DNA of 64,000 nucleotides from Pseudomonas rhizophila (GCF_003033885.1 NZ_CP024081.1:2422228-2486227); one strand, 5' to 3'. Positions 27,769 through 35,258 are shown, counted from the first letter of the stretch. Notes: generated by a model not told the origin, from the sequence alone. Made by a program: numbers and translations.

Positions 27769-28503
27769 ATGTCGCTGCGCATCTGCATTTTGGAAACCGA
27801 TACCCTGCGTCCGGAACTGATCGACCAATATCAGGGTTACGGGCAGATGTTCCAGCGCCTGTTTTCACAACAGCCCGTCGCGGCTGAGTTCATTGTGTAC
27901 AACGTGATGCAGGGGCAATACCCCAACGATGATGAGTCGTTCGACGCTTACCTGGTAACCGGCAGCAAAGCCGACTCCTTCGGCACCGACCCCTGGATTC
28001 AAACCCTCAAGACCTTCTTGCTGGATCGCTACCAGCGAGGCGACAAGTTGCTGGGCGTGTGCTTCGGTCATCAACTGCTGGCGCTGTTGCTGGGCGGCAA
28101 GGCCGAGCGCGCCACTCAAGGCTGGGGCGTGGGCACCCACCGCTACAAGCTCGCGGCCAAGGCGCCATGGATGAGCCCGGTGATGGAAGAGCTGACCCTG
28201 CTGATCAGTCACCAGGACCAGGTCACCGAGCTGCCGGAAAACGCCACGGTGATCGCGTCCAGCGATTTTTGCCCGTTCGCCGCCTACCACATCAACGATC
28301 AGGTGCTGTGCTTCCAGGGCCACCCGGAATTCATCCACGATTACTCCCGGGCGCTGCTGGAGATCCGCCAGCAACACCTTGGCGAGCAGATCTACCGCCA
28401 AGGCATGGCCAGTCTTGAACAGGCGCATCACGGCACTACAGTGGCTGAGTGGATGATGCGTTTCGTCGCGCACAAGCCTGAAACCGCAGCGGCCCAAGAC
28501 TAA
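27769..28503 (+). CDS. Class I glutamine amidotransferase domain protein
   Basis: 244 residues containing only a GATase-1 domain. The triad is visible: Cys98 in LLGVCFGHQLLAL, and His185 and Glu187 in CFQGHPEF. Stand-alone relatives include gamma-glutamyl hydrolases of polyamine breakdown and GMP-synthase-like amidotransferases of unknown substrate. No synthetase partner is nearby, so the acceptor reaction is not known. It follows the beta-oxidation genes by about 90 bases but is functionally unrelated by sequence. Confidence 0.85.
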   Translation: MSLRICILETDTLRPELIDQYQGYGQMFQRLFSQQPVAAEFIVYNVMQGQYPNDDESFDAYLVTGSKADSFGTDPWIQTLKTFLLDRYQRGDKLLGVCFGHQLLALLLGGKAERATQGWGVGTHRYKLAAKAPWMSPVMEELTLLISHQDQVTELPENATVIASSDFCPFAAYHINDQVLCFQGHPEFIHDYSRALLEIRQQHLGEQIYRQGMASLEQAHHGTTVAEWMMRFVAHKPETAAAQD

Positions 28504-28515
28504 AACACCATCGCC

Positions 28516-28566
28516 CCCACACTTGATAGACAGGTAATCAAGTGTGGGAGCGAGCCTGCTCGCGAT
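28516..28566. repeat. Perfect 12-bp hairpin joined to a single REP element
   Basis: CCCACACTTGAT (28516-28527) and ATCAAGTGTGGG (28537-28548) are perfect inverted arms, and the right arm runs into a REP core ending near 28566. It lies between convergent genes and may act as a terminator or transcript stabiliser. Confidence 0.75.
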
Positions 28567-28602
28567 GAATGTCACGCCAGCCTCAACCGCCTACAAGCGC
28601 GC

Positions 28603-29574
28603 TTACAACCACCCCGAGCGCTTGAAGCTCCCCCACAACGCGGTACAGCCCACCGCGATAAACCCCAGCACCAGAAAGTACCCGTAGTGCCAGGTCAACT
28701 CCGGCATGTTCTCGAAGTTCATCCCATAGATTCCGGCTACCGCCGTGGGGAACGCCAGGATCGCCGCCCACGCCGCGAACTTGCGCTGCACTACGCTCTG
28801 GCGCGACGCTTCGAGCAGCACGCCGACTTCAATGGTCTGGCTGGCGATGTCCGCCAAAGTCGCCAGGTCTTCCATCTGCCGCGTGACATGAATCTGCACA
28901 TCGCGGAAGTACGGGCTCATGTTTTTGTCGATGAAGGGAAAGTCCAGTCTTTGCAGTTCTTCGCTGATTTCCACCATCGGTGCTGCATAACGGCGCAGGC
29001 GTAATACGTCACGGCGCAAGCTGTGCAAGTTCTGAATATCCCGCTCGTTCAGGGAGCTGCACAGTACGTTGCGCTCCAGTTCATCGATCTCGGCGTGAAT
29101 GGCTTCACCCACCGGCTGGTAATTTTCAATGACGAAATCCAGGATGGCATAGAGAACGAAGTCTTCCCCGTGCTCCAGCAGAATAGGCCGCGCCTCACAG
29201 CGTTGTCGCACGTGGGCGTAGGACGCCGAGTGGCCATTGCGGGCGGTGATGATGTAGCCGTTGCCGGCGAAGATATGAGTCTCGATGAACTGTAGCTTGC
29301 CGTCCTTGCGCACCGGCGAATACGTGACGATAAACAGTGCATCGCCAAAGGTCTCCAACTTGGGGCGACTGTGCTTCTCCATCGCGTCTTCAATCGCCAA
29401 TTCATGCAGGTTGAATTGACGTTGCAGGTTGGTCAGTTCCTGGGCACTGGGCTCTTCCAGGCCGATCCATACAAAGTGGCCCGGTTTGGCTGCCCAGGCG
29501 CTGCCTTCGTCGAGGGTGATGTTGGTGACTTTCTTACCGGCGCTGTAAACCGCAGCAGCAACGACTCTACCCAT
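28603..29574 (-). CDS. corA: CorA family divalent metal transporter
   Basis: 323 residues: a large cytoplasmic N-terminal domain (about 1-255) and two C-terminal membrane helices. The signature GMN at 284-286 (GIYGMNFENMPE) lies at the end of the first helix, which marks the CorA/ZntB superfamily of pentameric Mg2+/Co2+/Zn2+ channels. The acidic EEP, QRQ and ENYQPVGEAIHAEIDELE segments of the funnel domain are present. Mg2+ transport is the default inference; zinc efflux (ZntB) is possible and motif reading cannot separate them. It is a single gene. Confidence 0.83.
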   Translation of the reverse strand: MGRVVAAAVYSAGKKVTNITLDEGSAWAAKPGHFVWIGLEEPSAQELTNLQRQFNLHELAIEDAMEKHSRPKLETFGDALFIVTYSPVRKDGKLQFIETHIFAGNGYIITARNGHSASYAHVRQRCEARPILLEHGEDFVLYAILDFVIENYQPVGEAIHAEIDELERNVLCSSLNERDIQNLHSLRRDVLRLRRYAAPMVEISEELQRLDFPFIDKNMSPYFRDVQIHVTRQMEDLATLADIASQTIEVGVLLEASRQSVVQRKFAAWAAILAFPTAVAGIYGMNFENMPELTWHYGYFLVLGFIAVGCTALWGSFKRSGWL

Positions 29575-29718
29575 GATGGTGGTTCACTTCTTCTTGGAAA
29601 ATGGCAGTGGCAGGCAATCTGTAGCTTAGTGTGCCCTGCTGCTTGAGAGTCAGCAAAATCCACCGAGTTCGCCGGTAGAGTCAAATGCCCTACAGGTGGA
29701 ATCAGAATCGTGCGGGTT

Positions 29719-29752
29719 TTTGTGGTGAGGGGATAAACCCCCTCGCCACAGG
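29719..29752. repeat. Single short REP element of the GTGAGGGGATAAACCCC type
   Basis: The hairpin GAGGGGATAAACCCCCTC lies between the start of corA and the end of plsC. It belongs to a second REP family also seen at 62402. Confidence 0.7.
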
Positions 29753-29773
29753 GTTATGTGCCCGGCTGGCTAT

Positions 29774-29795
29774 TGTTTAACAGGCTCGTTAAACA
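29774..29795. other. Hairpin overlapping the plsC stop codon
   Basis: TGTTTAAC-AGGCTC-GTTAAACA, perfect 8-bp arms. It spans the TAA of the minus-strand gene and has no clear T run; it may slow or end transcription. Confidence 0.45.
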
Positions 29796-30511
29796 GCCTG
29801 CACCTGCCGGTCCATCACCGCGATGCACTCGCGCATTTGCTCACGGCACTGGGCGATGAGCTGGGGCATGTCATCCAGGCTCAACCCCGCCGTGGGAATG
29901 GCCGGTAGCGAGCGTATGAGAATGTCGCCGCCTCGCCAGCGATTGAGGCGCATGTGCTTGATGTAGCTGCTGACGCACACCGGAACAATCGGCACCCCGG
30001 CGGCGATCGCCATCTGGAACGCGCCTTTCTTGAAGGGCAGCAGATCCTCGCCAAGATTGCGCGTGCCTTCCGGGAATACCCAGATCGATGTGTCCTCGTG
30101 CTGCAACGTGTGAGTGGTGGTCAACATCGACTGGCGCGCCTTGATCGCGTTACCCCGGTCAATCAGCACATTGCCCGCCAGCCAGAACAATTGCCCGAAC
30201 AACGGCACCCACTTCAGGCTCTTCTTACCGATGCACACGGTGCGGTAGGGCACCACGTTACCGAACACGAACAGGTCATAGTTGGACTGGTGGTTGGCAA
30301 TGATCACGCAGCTCTGGGACTTGTTTACCAGCGTGTCGACCTCGGCCTTCACCCGCAGACGCAAAATGCACATGGCGGGCCACGCATACAATCTGGCGCA
30401 TAAACGGCTGTTGTCTGGATTGAACGGCCGACACAACCCCAGGATCACCCCGAGCACACCCGCCAGCACAAAATGCACACCCATCAACAACATACGCAAT
30501 AAAAACAGCAT
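29789..30511 (-). CDS. plsC: 1-acyl-sn-glycerol-3-phosphate acyltransferase
   Basis: 240 residues. It acylates lysophosphatidic acid to phosphatidic acid at the inner face of the cytoplasmic membrane. One or two N-terminal hydrophobic segments (about 1-27) anchor it. The catalytic NHQSNYD motif (HX4D, His74 to Asp79) and FPEGTRN (146-152) are both intact, as is the VPIVPVCVSSY element. These are the defining blocks of the PlsC family. Pseudomonas genomes carry several paralogues, so whether this is the main enzyme is uncertain. It is monocistronic. Confidence 0.85.
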   Translation of the reverse strand: MLFLLRMLLMGVHFVLAGVLGVILGLCRPFNPDNSRLCARLYAWPAMCILRLRVKAEVDTLVNKSQSCVIIANHQSNYDLFVFGNVVPYRTVCIGKKSLKWVPLFGQLFWLAGNVLIDRGNAIKARQSMLTTTHTLQHEDTSIWVFPEGTRNLGEDLLPFKKGAFQMAIAAGVPIVPVCVSSYIKHMRLNRWRGGDILIRSLPAIPTAGLSLDDMPQLIAQCREQMRECIAVMDRQVQAV

Positions 30512-30677
30512 CTACAGGCCCCGTCGGGACAAAAGGTGGCGCAGTGTACGGATGTGCACTGTTTTCGGCAATTGCCGCTATAGAGGTAGGAGATGGGCGA
30601 TGTTTGAGCGCATGTTTCCGATTAACGTGTCAGAAGCAGGCTAGAGCGGTTGTCGGTTTTTAAACGGAGCATGTAAG

Positions 30678-30706
30678 AAAAAGCCCGACACAGCGGTCGG
30701 GCTTTT
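30678..30706 (-). terminator. Rho-independent terminator of the crotonase gene
   Basis: AAAAGCCCGAC and GTCGGGCTTTT form a stem 20 bases past the minus-strand stop at 30726; T runs on both sides could make it bidirectional. Confidence 0.85.
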
Positions 30707-30725
30707 CGTTTTGCGCTGAGGCAAG

Positions 30726-31415
30726 TTAACCCATGTGCTCCTGATCCAGCAGAATTGCACTGTCCAGCGTCTCCAGCAGGGCCTTGCGCACTTTCAGCTT
30801 GGTGTTCTTGTGGGCGGTCATGTTGATTTTCTTCAACTGACGCGCGGCCTCCAGCACCGCACCCTGCAGCTCATCGGTCGACACCACCTTGTCGAGGAAG
30901 CCGGCGTCCACCGCGCTCTGCGGGTTGAACATCTCGCCATTGATCACCGAGCGATGAAACGCAGACTTGCGCAAGCGATCGCGGGCCAGCTCGATACCGG
31001 CGTGGTGCATGGTCATGCCGATCTGCACTTCGTTCAGGCCAATGCTGAACGGCCCATCGACACCGATGCGATAATCCGCCGACAGAAGCAGGAACGCTCC
31101 CTTGGCCACCGCATGCCCTGGGCACGCGACAACGACGGGGAAGGGGTGCGACAACAGGCGACGGGCCAGGGTCGAGCCGGCCGTGACCAGACTCACCGCT
31201 TCCTTGGGACCGGCGGTCATCACCTTCAAATCATAACCACCGGACAGAATCCCGGGTTGCCCGGTAATGATCACCACCGCCCGATCCGTCACAGCCTGAT
31301 CCAGCGCAGTGTTGAACGCGGCAATCACATCCGGCGAGATGGCATTGACCTTGCCGTTGTTCAAGGTCAGGGTCGCGATACCGTCTTCGAGATGGTAGGC
31401 AATCAGGTCGCTCAT
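30726..31415 (-). CDS. Crotonase/enoyl-CoA hydratase family protein
   Basis: 229 residues from ATG 31415; frames open to 31493 but without a better start. It has a single crotonase domain: TLNNGKVNAISPDVIAAFN near the N-terminus, the oxyanion segments SGGYDLK and VACPGHAVAKGAFLLLSADY, and the pocket IGLNEVQIGMTM. It is shorter than typical EchA (about 255). The Glu of LNEVQIG may be one of the catalytic residues; the usual second Glu pair is not clearly present, so hydratase activity is not certain. It may be an isomerase or hydrolase of the same fold. The gene has a terminator downstream. Confidence 0.82.
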   Translation of the reverse strand: MSDLIAYHLEDGIATLTLNNGKVNAISPDVIAAFNTALDQAVTDRAVVIITGQPGILSGGYDLKVMTAGPKEAVSLVTAGSTLARRLLSHPFPVVVACPGHAVAKGAFLLLSADYRIGVDGPFSIGLNEVQIGMTMHHAGIELARDRLRKSAFHRSVINGEMFNPQSAVDAGFLDKVVSTDELQGAVLEAARQLKKINMTAHKNTKLKVRKALLETLDSAILLDQEHMG

Positions 31416-31722
31416 GGCGCTATTCCTTGTAAGAGAAGTGACGCAGACGTTACCCACCGCCGCAGGCCAGGTAAAGCGCTGTGACTGACTCACCGGTCAG
31501 CCCCCAGCCCCGACAAACCGCCTGACCGCCCCATCGCCCGCGCCTTGCTCCATGGAACACTGCACACACAAACCCGAAGATTGGCCGGTTTGCCATGCTC
31601 GGACGCGTTTGAAATGTCCGATCACCTTAACCGCATGAAAATTCTGAAAAAAACCTTTGCCATCGGAAAAGCTTTCGACTACATTAGCGCGCCTCGACAG
31701 ACTGAACAGTTTGCCGAGACAC
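31416..31722. other. Intergenic region between crotonase gene and tRNA-Ser
   Basis: 307 bases. The left part holds the crotonase 5' leader and reads as noncoding; the right part holds the tRNA promoter. No gene is supported. Confidence 0.5.
31657..31685 (+). promoter_or_regulatory. Promoter of tRNA-Ser(GGA)
   Basis: TTGCCA (31657-31662), a 17-base spacer and TACATT (31680-31685) are followed by a GC-rich discriminator (AGCGCGCC) typical of stable-RNA promoters. The predicted start is near 31692, about 31 bases before the tRNA. Confidence 0.7.
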
Positions 31723-31812
31723 GGTGAAGTGTCCGAGTGGCTTAAGGAGCACGCCTGGAAAGTGTGTATACAGGAAACTGTATCGAGAGTTCGAATCTCT
31801 CCTTCACCGCCA
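31723..31812 (+). tRNA. tRNA-Ser (anticodon GGA), CCA encoded
   Basis: The acceptor stem GGTGAAG (31723-31729) pairs with CTTCACC (31802-31808), followed by G and encoded CCA (31810-31812). The anticodon loop reads CTGGAAA, anticodon GGA, for UCC and UCU codons. The long variable arm typical of serine tRNAs and the T arm GAGAGTTCGAATCTCTC are present. The 3' part from 31790 onward is duplicated at 33159, showing use as an integration site. Confidence 0.95.
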
Positions 31813-31897
31813 CATTCTGAAAACACAAACCCCTGATTTTCCTAGAGAAAGTCGGGGGTTTGTGGTTTTTGGTGTCTGGAAAAAAACGATATGGGAC
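31790..31897. repeat. attL-like direct repeat: tRNA-Ser 3' end and downstream flank
   Basis: 108 bases that recur at 33159-33266 with three differences. The first 83 bases are identical and include the last 23 bases of the tRNA (TTCGAATCTCTCCTTCACCG and on) and its terminator. This is the classic footprint of site-specific integration into a tRNA gene. Confidence 0.85.
31825..31863 (+). terminator. Terminator of tRNA-Ser
   Basis: ACAAACCCC and GGGGGTTTGT form the stem 12 bases after the tRNA CCA; an identical copy lies in the right-hand repeat at 33194-33232. Confidence 0.8.
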
Positions 31898-31908
31898 AGA
31901 TTTGGGAC
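31892..31908 (+). other. Candidate integrase arm-type site, left
   Basis: TGGGAC-N5-TGGGAC (31892-31897 and 31903-31908), the same spacing and orientation as a pair at 33068-33084 inside the other end of the relic. Confidence 0.45.
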
Positions 31909-31999
31909 AGATGAGCGGTTTCCTCGTTTGCGAACGGGATGCCCACCTTGAAGTCCGCTGTGATTACAATAAGCCATCACAACGCAAGGGATTAACTAT

Positions 32000-32149
32000 A
32001 TGGCAGTGCAGGAAGGAATAGACGCATTGGTGGAAGAACTGAGCCGCTGTGGAAAAAGCTCCGCAGGGTATGTGGCCGTTCTACAGGGTCTTGGCGAGGT
32101 CGGTGGCGCCCAAGCGGTAGAAGTGCTGATTAAGGAAATGCGTACGTAA
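32000..32149 (+). CDS. 49-residue hypothetical protein in the relic
   Basis: A short frame starting ATG GCA GTG CAG after an AAGGGATTAACTAT leader; AAGGG is a fair ribosome site. The product MAVQEGIDALVEELSRCGKS and on to VLIKEMRT is mildly acidic and fully alpha-helical in appearance, with one Cys and no signal. It is the only credible frame left between the att-like repeats. Size and setting suit a leftover satellite or phage gene, but no family is recognised. Confidence 0.45.
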   Translation: MAVQEGIDALVEELSRCGKSSAGYVAVLQGLGEVGGAQAVEVLIKEMRT

Positions 32150-32719
32150 TCTGCAATGATCGAGGCGCAACCTTAGGTATGAACGCCACTCATTTCTGGA
32201 TGGGCGGTTTAGCGCTAGCAAAGCCTTTGTCATAAAAATTGGTCAAAAAAGCACTTATCCCCCTCCCGCCAACGGGCTTTGTGTCGCTTTTTTGTGCAAA
32301 GGCGGGAAGGGGGGCAAACAATAGCTCCGCCTAGGCCGGCTGTGGGCCCTGTGGTTGTTGCCTTGATTGCACGAAGTGCAAGGTTTTGAAAAAAAGTGCA
32401 GTGGGTTTGCACAGCGTTGTGTCGGGCGCGCGAATTGATCAGGGCAACGGGATGGCCGGCCCACGCGGTCTGCAGAGGTGAAAACCGCCAATAGACGCAG
32501 TTTTCGTTTTTGGAACTGTTGGCACCACCGGAATTTTAGTCATCATCCAGCCTAACCCCAATCTAGCTGAAAGGCCCAGCCAGTAAGGCTTTCCGGTGTT
32601 CTGCACCATTGCACAGCGTTACCAAGAAATTGGCAGGTTTCAGCGCCGGTTAAGAGGGGTAGAGAATTGCCATAAAAGGGAGGGCGCTCGGCCATTTTTC
32701 AAACGTGGGCTGGGGAAAA

Positions 32720-32993
32720 GGTAATTTTGGTAACGGAGGGATGAAAAATAGCTAGAGCCGTTGCTGGGCTTGGCTCTCAGGCATTACCTCAAGAGGTAAT
32801 TTTTGGTAATTGTTAGGGTAATAATTTCTGAAGTGCCCGATTTTACTGGGTTTGAGGGCTATCAGGGATTACTAATAAGAAAGGTAATTTCCTAACCTCA
32901 TACTTACCAAATTATTACCTCTGCGGAATTCGCTGAAAGCCACGATTTTCAAGGCTTCCAGAGGTCGGCTCATGCTCCATTACCAAAATTACC
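32720..32993. repeat. Iteron-like cluster of GGTAAT / ATTACC
   Basis: Plus-strand GGTAAT at 32720, 32795, 32805, 32817 and 32883 (with GGTAAC at 32729), and minus-strand ATTACC at 32783, 32914, 32979 and 32988 (with CTTACC at 32903). Several neighbours are 9-10 bases apart, one helical turn. 32783-32800 is a perfect palindrome ATTACCTCAAGAGGTAAT. The setting resembles the iteron origins of P4-type satellites or plasmids, but no initiator gene remains. Confidence 0.6.
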
Positions 32994-33067
32994 TTTTTCC
33001 CATGGGTCAACATGAAACGTCGAAATGGACTTCGCGACCCTGTTCTACAACCTGGTGCGCAAACCCA

Positions 33068-33084
33068 TGGGACTGGCATGGGAC
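33068..33084 (+). other. Candidate integrase arm-type site, right
   Basis: TGGGAC-N5-TGGGAC, a match in spacing and orientation to the left pair at 31892-31908. Confidence 0.45.
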
Positions 33085-33158
33085 TGAGATCCAAAATCTG
33101 GCTCCTCTGCAGCCCTTATAAACCGGGGGGGATGCTCAGAAAACCGCAAACGGGTAGT

Positions 33159-33266
33159 TTCGAATCTCTCCTTCACCGCCACATTCTGAAAACACAAACC
33201 CCTGATTTTCCTAGAGAAAGTCGGGGGTTTGTGGTTTTTGGCGTCTGGAAAAAGGCGATATGGGAC
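33159..33266. repeat. attR-like direct repeat
   Basis: The second copy of the tRNA-Ser 3' end, terminator and flank (105 of 108 bases identical to 31790-31897). It lacks the 5' part of the tRNA, so it is not a functional tRNA gene. Confidence 0.85.
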
Positions 33267-33450
33267 CGGCGGGCGACTCCCCGCGTGCTGGCGGCAACCC
33301 CGCATAGGAGCCAGGCTCAGGTGCCCACGCCGTTCCACCAAACAGCATCGGGCAATCTCACAGCAGTATCGAGCAAAAGCTTCCGAGCCCATGCCGTTAA
33401 GGTTCCTCTTGAAGAGGTTCCTATCAACGTATTGTTGTGAGAGAAAGATC

Positions 33451-33951
33451 ATGACCCCATGGATGAGTTTGGCTGTGCGCCTTCAGGCTGTCGCGCTGTG
33501 TTTGGTGCTTTCAACGAACACGGTTTCAGCGTCGCAAGCCGCTGACCAAAACATCAATACCGACCTGGTGCGCCAAGCATTTACCAACTGGCAACAAGGC
33601 CAAGGCACGGTTTTCGATCTGCTGGCGCCCGACGCAACGTGGACCGTATCTGGATCAAGCCCGGTTTCTGGTGTGTATAACAGCAAGACGGATTTAATCG
33701 AACGAGCCGTACGACCGATCACCGCTCGGCTGGCAACGCCCATTTCCCCTACCGTGCAAAGCATTGTGGCTGAGGGCGATGTCGTAGTGGTTCTCTGGAA
33801 GGGAGAGGCCATGGCCCTTGACCGCAAGCCCTACAACAACACTTACCTGTGGCACATGACACTCAAGGATGGCCAGATCACAGAGGTAACAGCCTTTCTG
33901 GACACCTACGTGTTGAATGACCTTATGCGTCGGGTTGATCCTGTTCGGTAA
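33451..33951 (+). CDS. Exported SnoaL/NTF2-like protein
   Basis: 166 residues from ATG 33451 after GAGAGAAAG. A signal peptide (about 1-32, LQAVALCLVLSTNTVSASQA) is followed by one SnoaL-like domain (cone-shaped NTF2 fold): LVRQAFTNWQQGQGTVFDLL, the WTVSGSSPVSGVYNSKTDLI segment, and closing strands WHMTLKDGQITEVTAFLDTY. Such domains act as small isomerases or hydrolases or bind hydrophobic ligands. It is the first intact gene after the relic and converges on an exported epoxide-hydrolase-like gene, so the two may share substrates. The function is otherwise unknown. Confidence 0.78.
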   Translation: MTPWMSLAVRLQAVALCLVLSTNTVSASQAADQNINTDLVRQAFTNWQQGQGTVFDLLAPDATWTVSGSSPVSGVYNSKTDLIERAVRPITARLATPISPTVQSIVAEGDVVVVLWKGEAMALDRKPYNNTYLWHMTLKDGQITEVTAFLDTYVLNDLMRRVDPVR

Positions 33952-33964
33952 TAGCCCGCAAAAA

Positions 33965-33997
33965 GACGGCTCGTTGAATAAACGAGCCGTTTTTTTA
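33965..33997 (+). terminator. Rho-independent terminator of the SnoaL-like gene
   Basis: ACGGCTCGTT-GAATA-AACGAGCCGT followed by a T7 run. Confidence 0.93.
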
Positions 33998-34028
33998 TGC
34001 CGGTGTTATCAAGGCAAGGGGCTGGCTA

Positions 34029-35096
34029 TCAAAGATGATCCGAATCAATCACAGCCTTGGCAAACGCTTGCGGATCTTCCTGCGGCAAGTTGTGGCCGAT
34101 GCCGCCGTTGATCAACCGGAATTCGTATTTGCCGGTGAAGCGCTTGGCGTAATCCTCGGGAGCTGGGTGCGGCGCGCCGTTGGCATCGCCTTCAAGGGTG
34201 ATGGTCGGCACGCTGATGGGAGGCGCCGTCGCCAGTTTCTGTTCCAGGGCGTCGTATCGGGTCTCGCCCTGGACCAAACCGAGACGCCAACGGTAGTTGA
34301 ATACGGTGATCTCGACGTGGTCGGGGTTTTCCAGCGCCTTGGCGCTGCGGTCGAAGGTGGCGTCATCGAATGCCCATTTGGGCGACGCCAGTTGCCAGAT
34401 CAACTTGGCGAAGTCGTGGGTATTTTTCTCGTACCCGGCGCGGCCACGGTCGGTGGCGAAATAAAACTGATACCACCACTGCAACTCGGCCTTGGGTGGC
34501 AGCGGGTTCTGACCGGCGGCCTGGTTGCCGATCAGATAGCCGCTGACCGCGACCAGCGCCTTGACGCGCTCCGGCCACAGGGCCGCGACGATGTCCGCCG
34601 AACGTGCGCCCCAATCGTAGCCACCGAGCACGGCTTGCTTGATTTTCAGCGCATCCATGAAGTCGATCACGTCACTGGCCAGCGCGGCTGGTTGACCGTT
34701 GCGAAGCGTTTTTTCGGACAGGAAATGCGTATCGCCGTAGCCCCGGGCATACGGCATCAGCACGCGGTATCCCTTCGCTGCCAGCAAGGGCGCGACTTCG
34801 TCATAGCTATGAATGTCGTACGGCCAGCCGTGCAACAGAATCACCACCGGCCCATCGGCGGGGCCGGTTTCGGCGTACGCCACGTCCAGCAGACCGGCCT
34901 TGATATGCTTCAGCGCACCGAATGGGGAGGGCGTTGTATGCGTGACGCCGGACTTGTTCGCGGTTGGCTGCGCGGCGCTGGTGGATTGCCCGTGGGCTAC
35001 CCCGAGCGCGCCGAACAGACTGAGAGCGAGGATGGATGAGCCGAGCAGGCGGCGATGGGTTTTACCGGTTTTGCTGTGCTGCAGTGCCGTTTTCAT
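34029..35096 (-). CDS. Exported alpha/beta hydrolase, epoxide-hydrolase-like
   Basis: 355 residues from ATG 35096 (GGAGG site; frame open to 35120). A signal peptide (about 15-37, SSILALSLFGALGVAHG) precedes the alpha/beta-hydrolase core. HGWP at 89-92 is the oxyanion motif, and the nucleophile elbow GGYDWGARS has Asp161. The final His lies in GGIGHNLPQEDP. Asp as nucleophile plus HGWP points to epoxide hydrolases or haloalkane dehalogenases rather than esterases. Export is unusual for this group but known. A striking palindrome lies in its upstream region. Confidence 0.82.
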   Translation of the reverse strand: MKTALQHSKTGKTHRRLLGSSILALSLFGALGVAHGQSTSAAQPTANKSGVTHTTPSPFGALKHIKAGLLDVAYAETGPADGPVVILLHGWPYDIHSYDEVAPLLAAKGYRVLMPYARGYGDTHFLSEKTLRNGQPAALASDVIDFMDALKIKQAVLGGYDWGARSADIVAALWPERVKALVAVSGYLIGNQAAGQNPLPPKAELQWWYQFYFATDRGRAGYEKNTHDFAKLIWQLASPKWAFDDATFDRSAKALENPDHVEITVFNYRWRLGLVQGETRYDALEQKLATAPPISVPTITLEGDANGAPHPAPEDYAKRFTGKYEFRLINGGIGHNLPQEDPQAFAKAVIDSDHL

Positions 35097-35223
35097 GGTG
35101 ATGCCTCCATTGCGAGCCATGGGTCAGGGGCTCTGGTTGATGCCCTTGAAACCTTGGGTGCATTTGAACGGGGCAACGTATCCGGGCTGTGTCGAATGGG
35201 AGGTAAAAGTGCAAGGTTATGTA

Positions 35224-35258
35224 GCGATGTATCCTCGGGATACACGAGGATACATCGC
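35224..35258. promoter_or_regulatory. 35-base palindrome with three TGTATCC half-sites
   Basis: GCGATGTATCCTCG (35224-35237) and CGAGGATACATCGC (35245-35258) are perfect 14-base arms around GGATACA, which is itself a third half-site. It lies about 130 bases upstream of the hydrolase start and just beyond the end of the GNAT gene. A repressor operator is the likely meaning; a terminator is possible but lacks a T run. Confidence 0.6.

Larger units (their letters stand above)
32150..33158. other. Noncoding interior of the relic
   Basis: About 1 kb without a supported gene. It contains a 15-base perfect palindrome TTGCACGAAGTGCAA (32367-32381), a GC-rich segment with GGCGGGAAGGGGGG, the iteron cluster at 32720-32993 and TGGGAC repeats at 33068-33084. 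Frames at 32255-32491 (minus) and 33012-33440 (plus) have no coding character. Confidence 0.6.
31790..33266. mobile_element. Relic of a tRNA-Ser-integrated element (satellite or island)
   Basis: The interval is bounded by the 108-bp direct repeats described separately. It contains no integrase, structural or cargo gene, only a 49-codon frame, an iteron cluster and visibly AT-richer sequence than its surroundings. Paired TGGGAC repeats, each pair 11 bases apart, lie just inside both ends (31892/31903 and 33068/33079) and look like integrase arm sites. The most economical reading is a P4-like or other replicating satellite that lost its coding part by internal deletion. That identity is inference; the duplication itself is directly visible. 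Confidence 0.7.

Noticed and set aside
32255..32491. 78-codon minus-strand frame in the relic
   Set aside because: Cys/Pro/Arg-rich composition without codon bias and no ribosome site; the interval looks noncoding.
33159..33180. Second tRNA-Ser gene
   Set aside because: Only the 3' end is duplicated; there is no acceptor, D or anticodon arm upstream.
33012..33440. 142-codon plus-strand frame across the right att-like repeat
   Set aside because: Starts in relic DNA and runs through the copied tRNA end and terminator, which cannot be coding; chance open frame.
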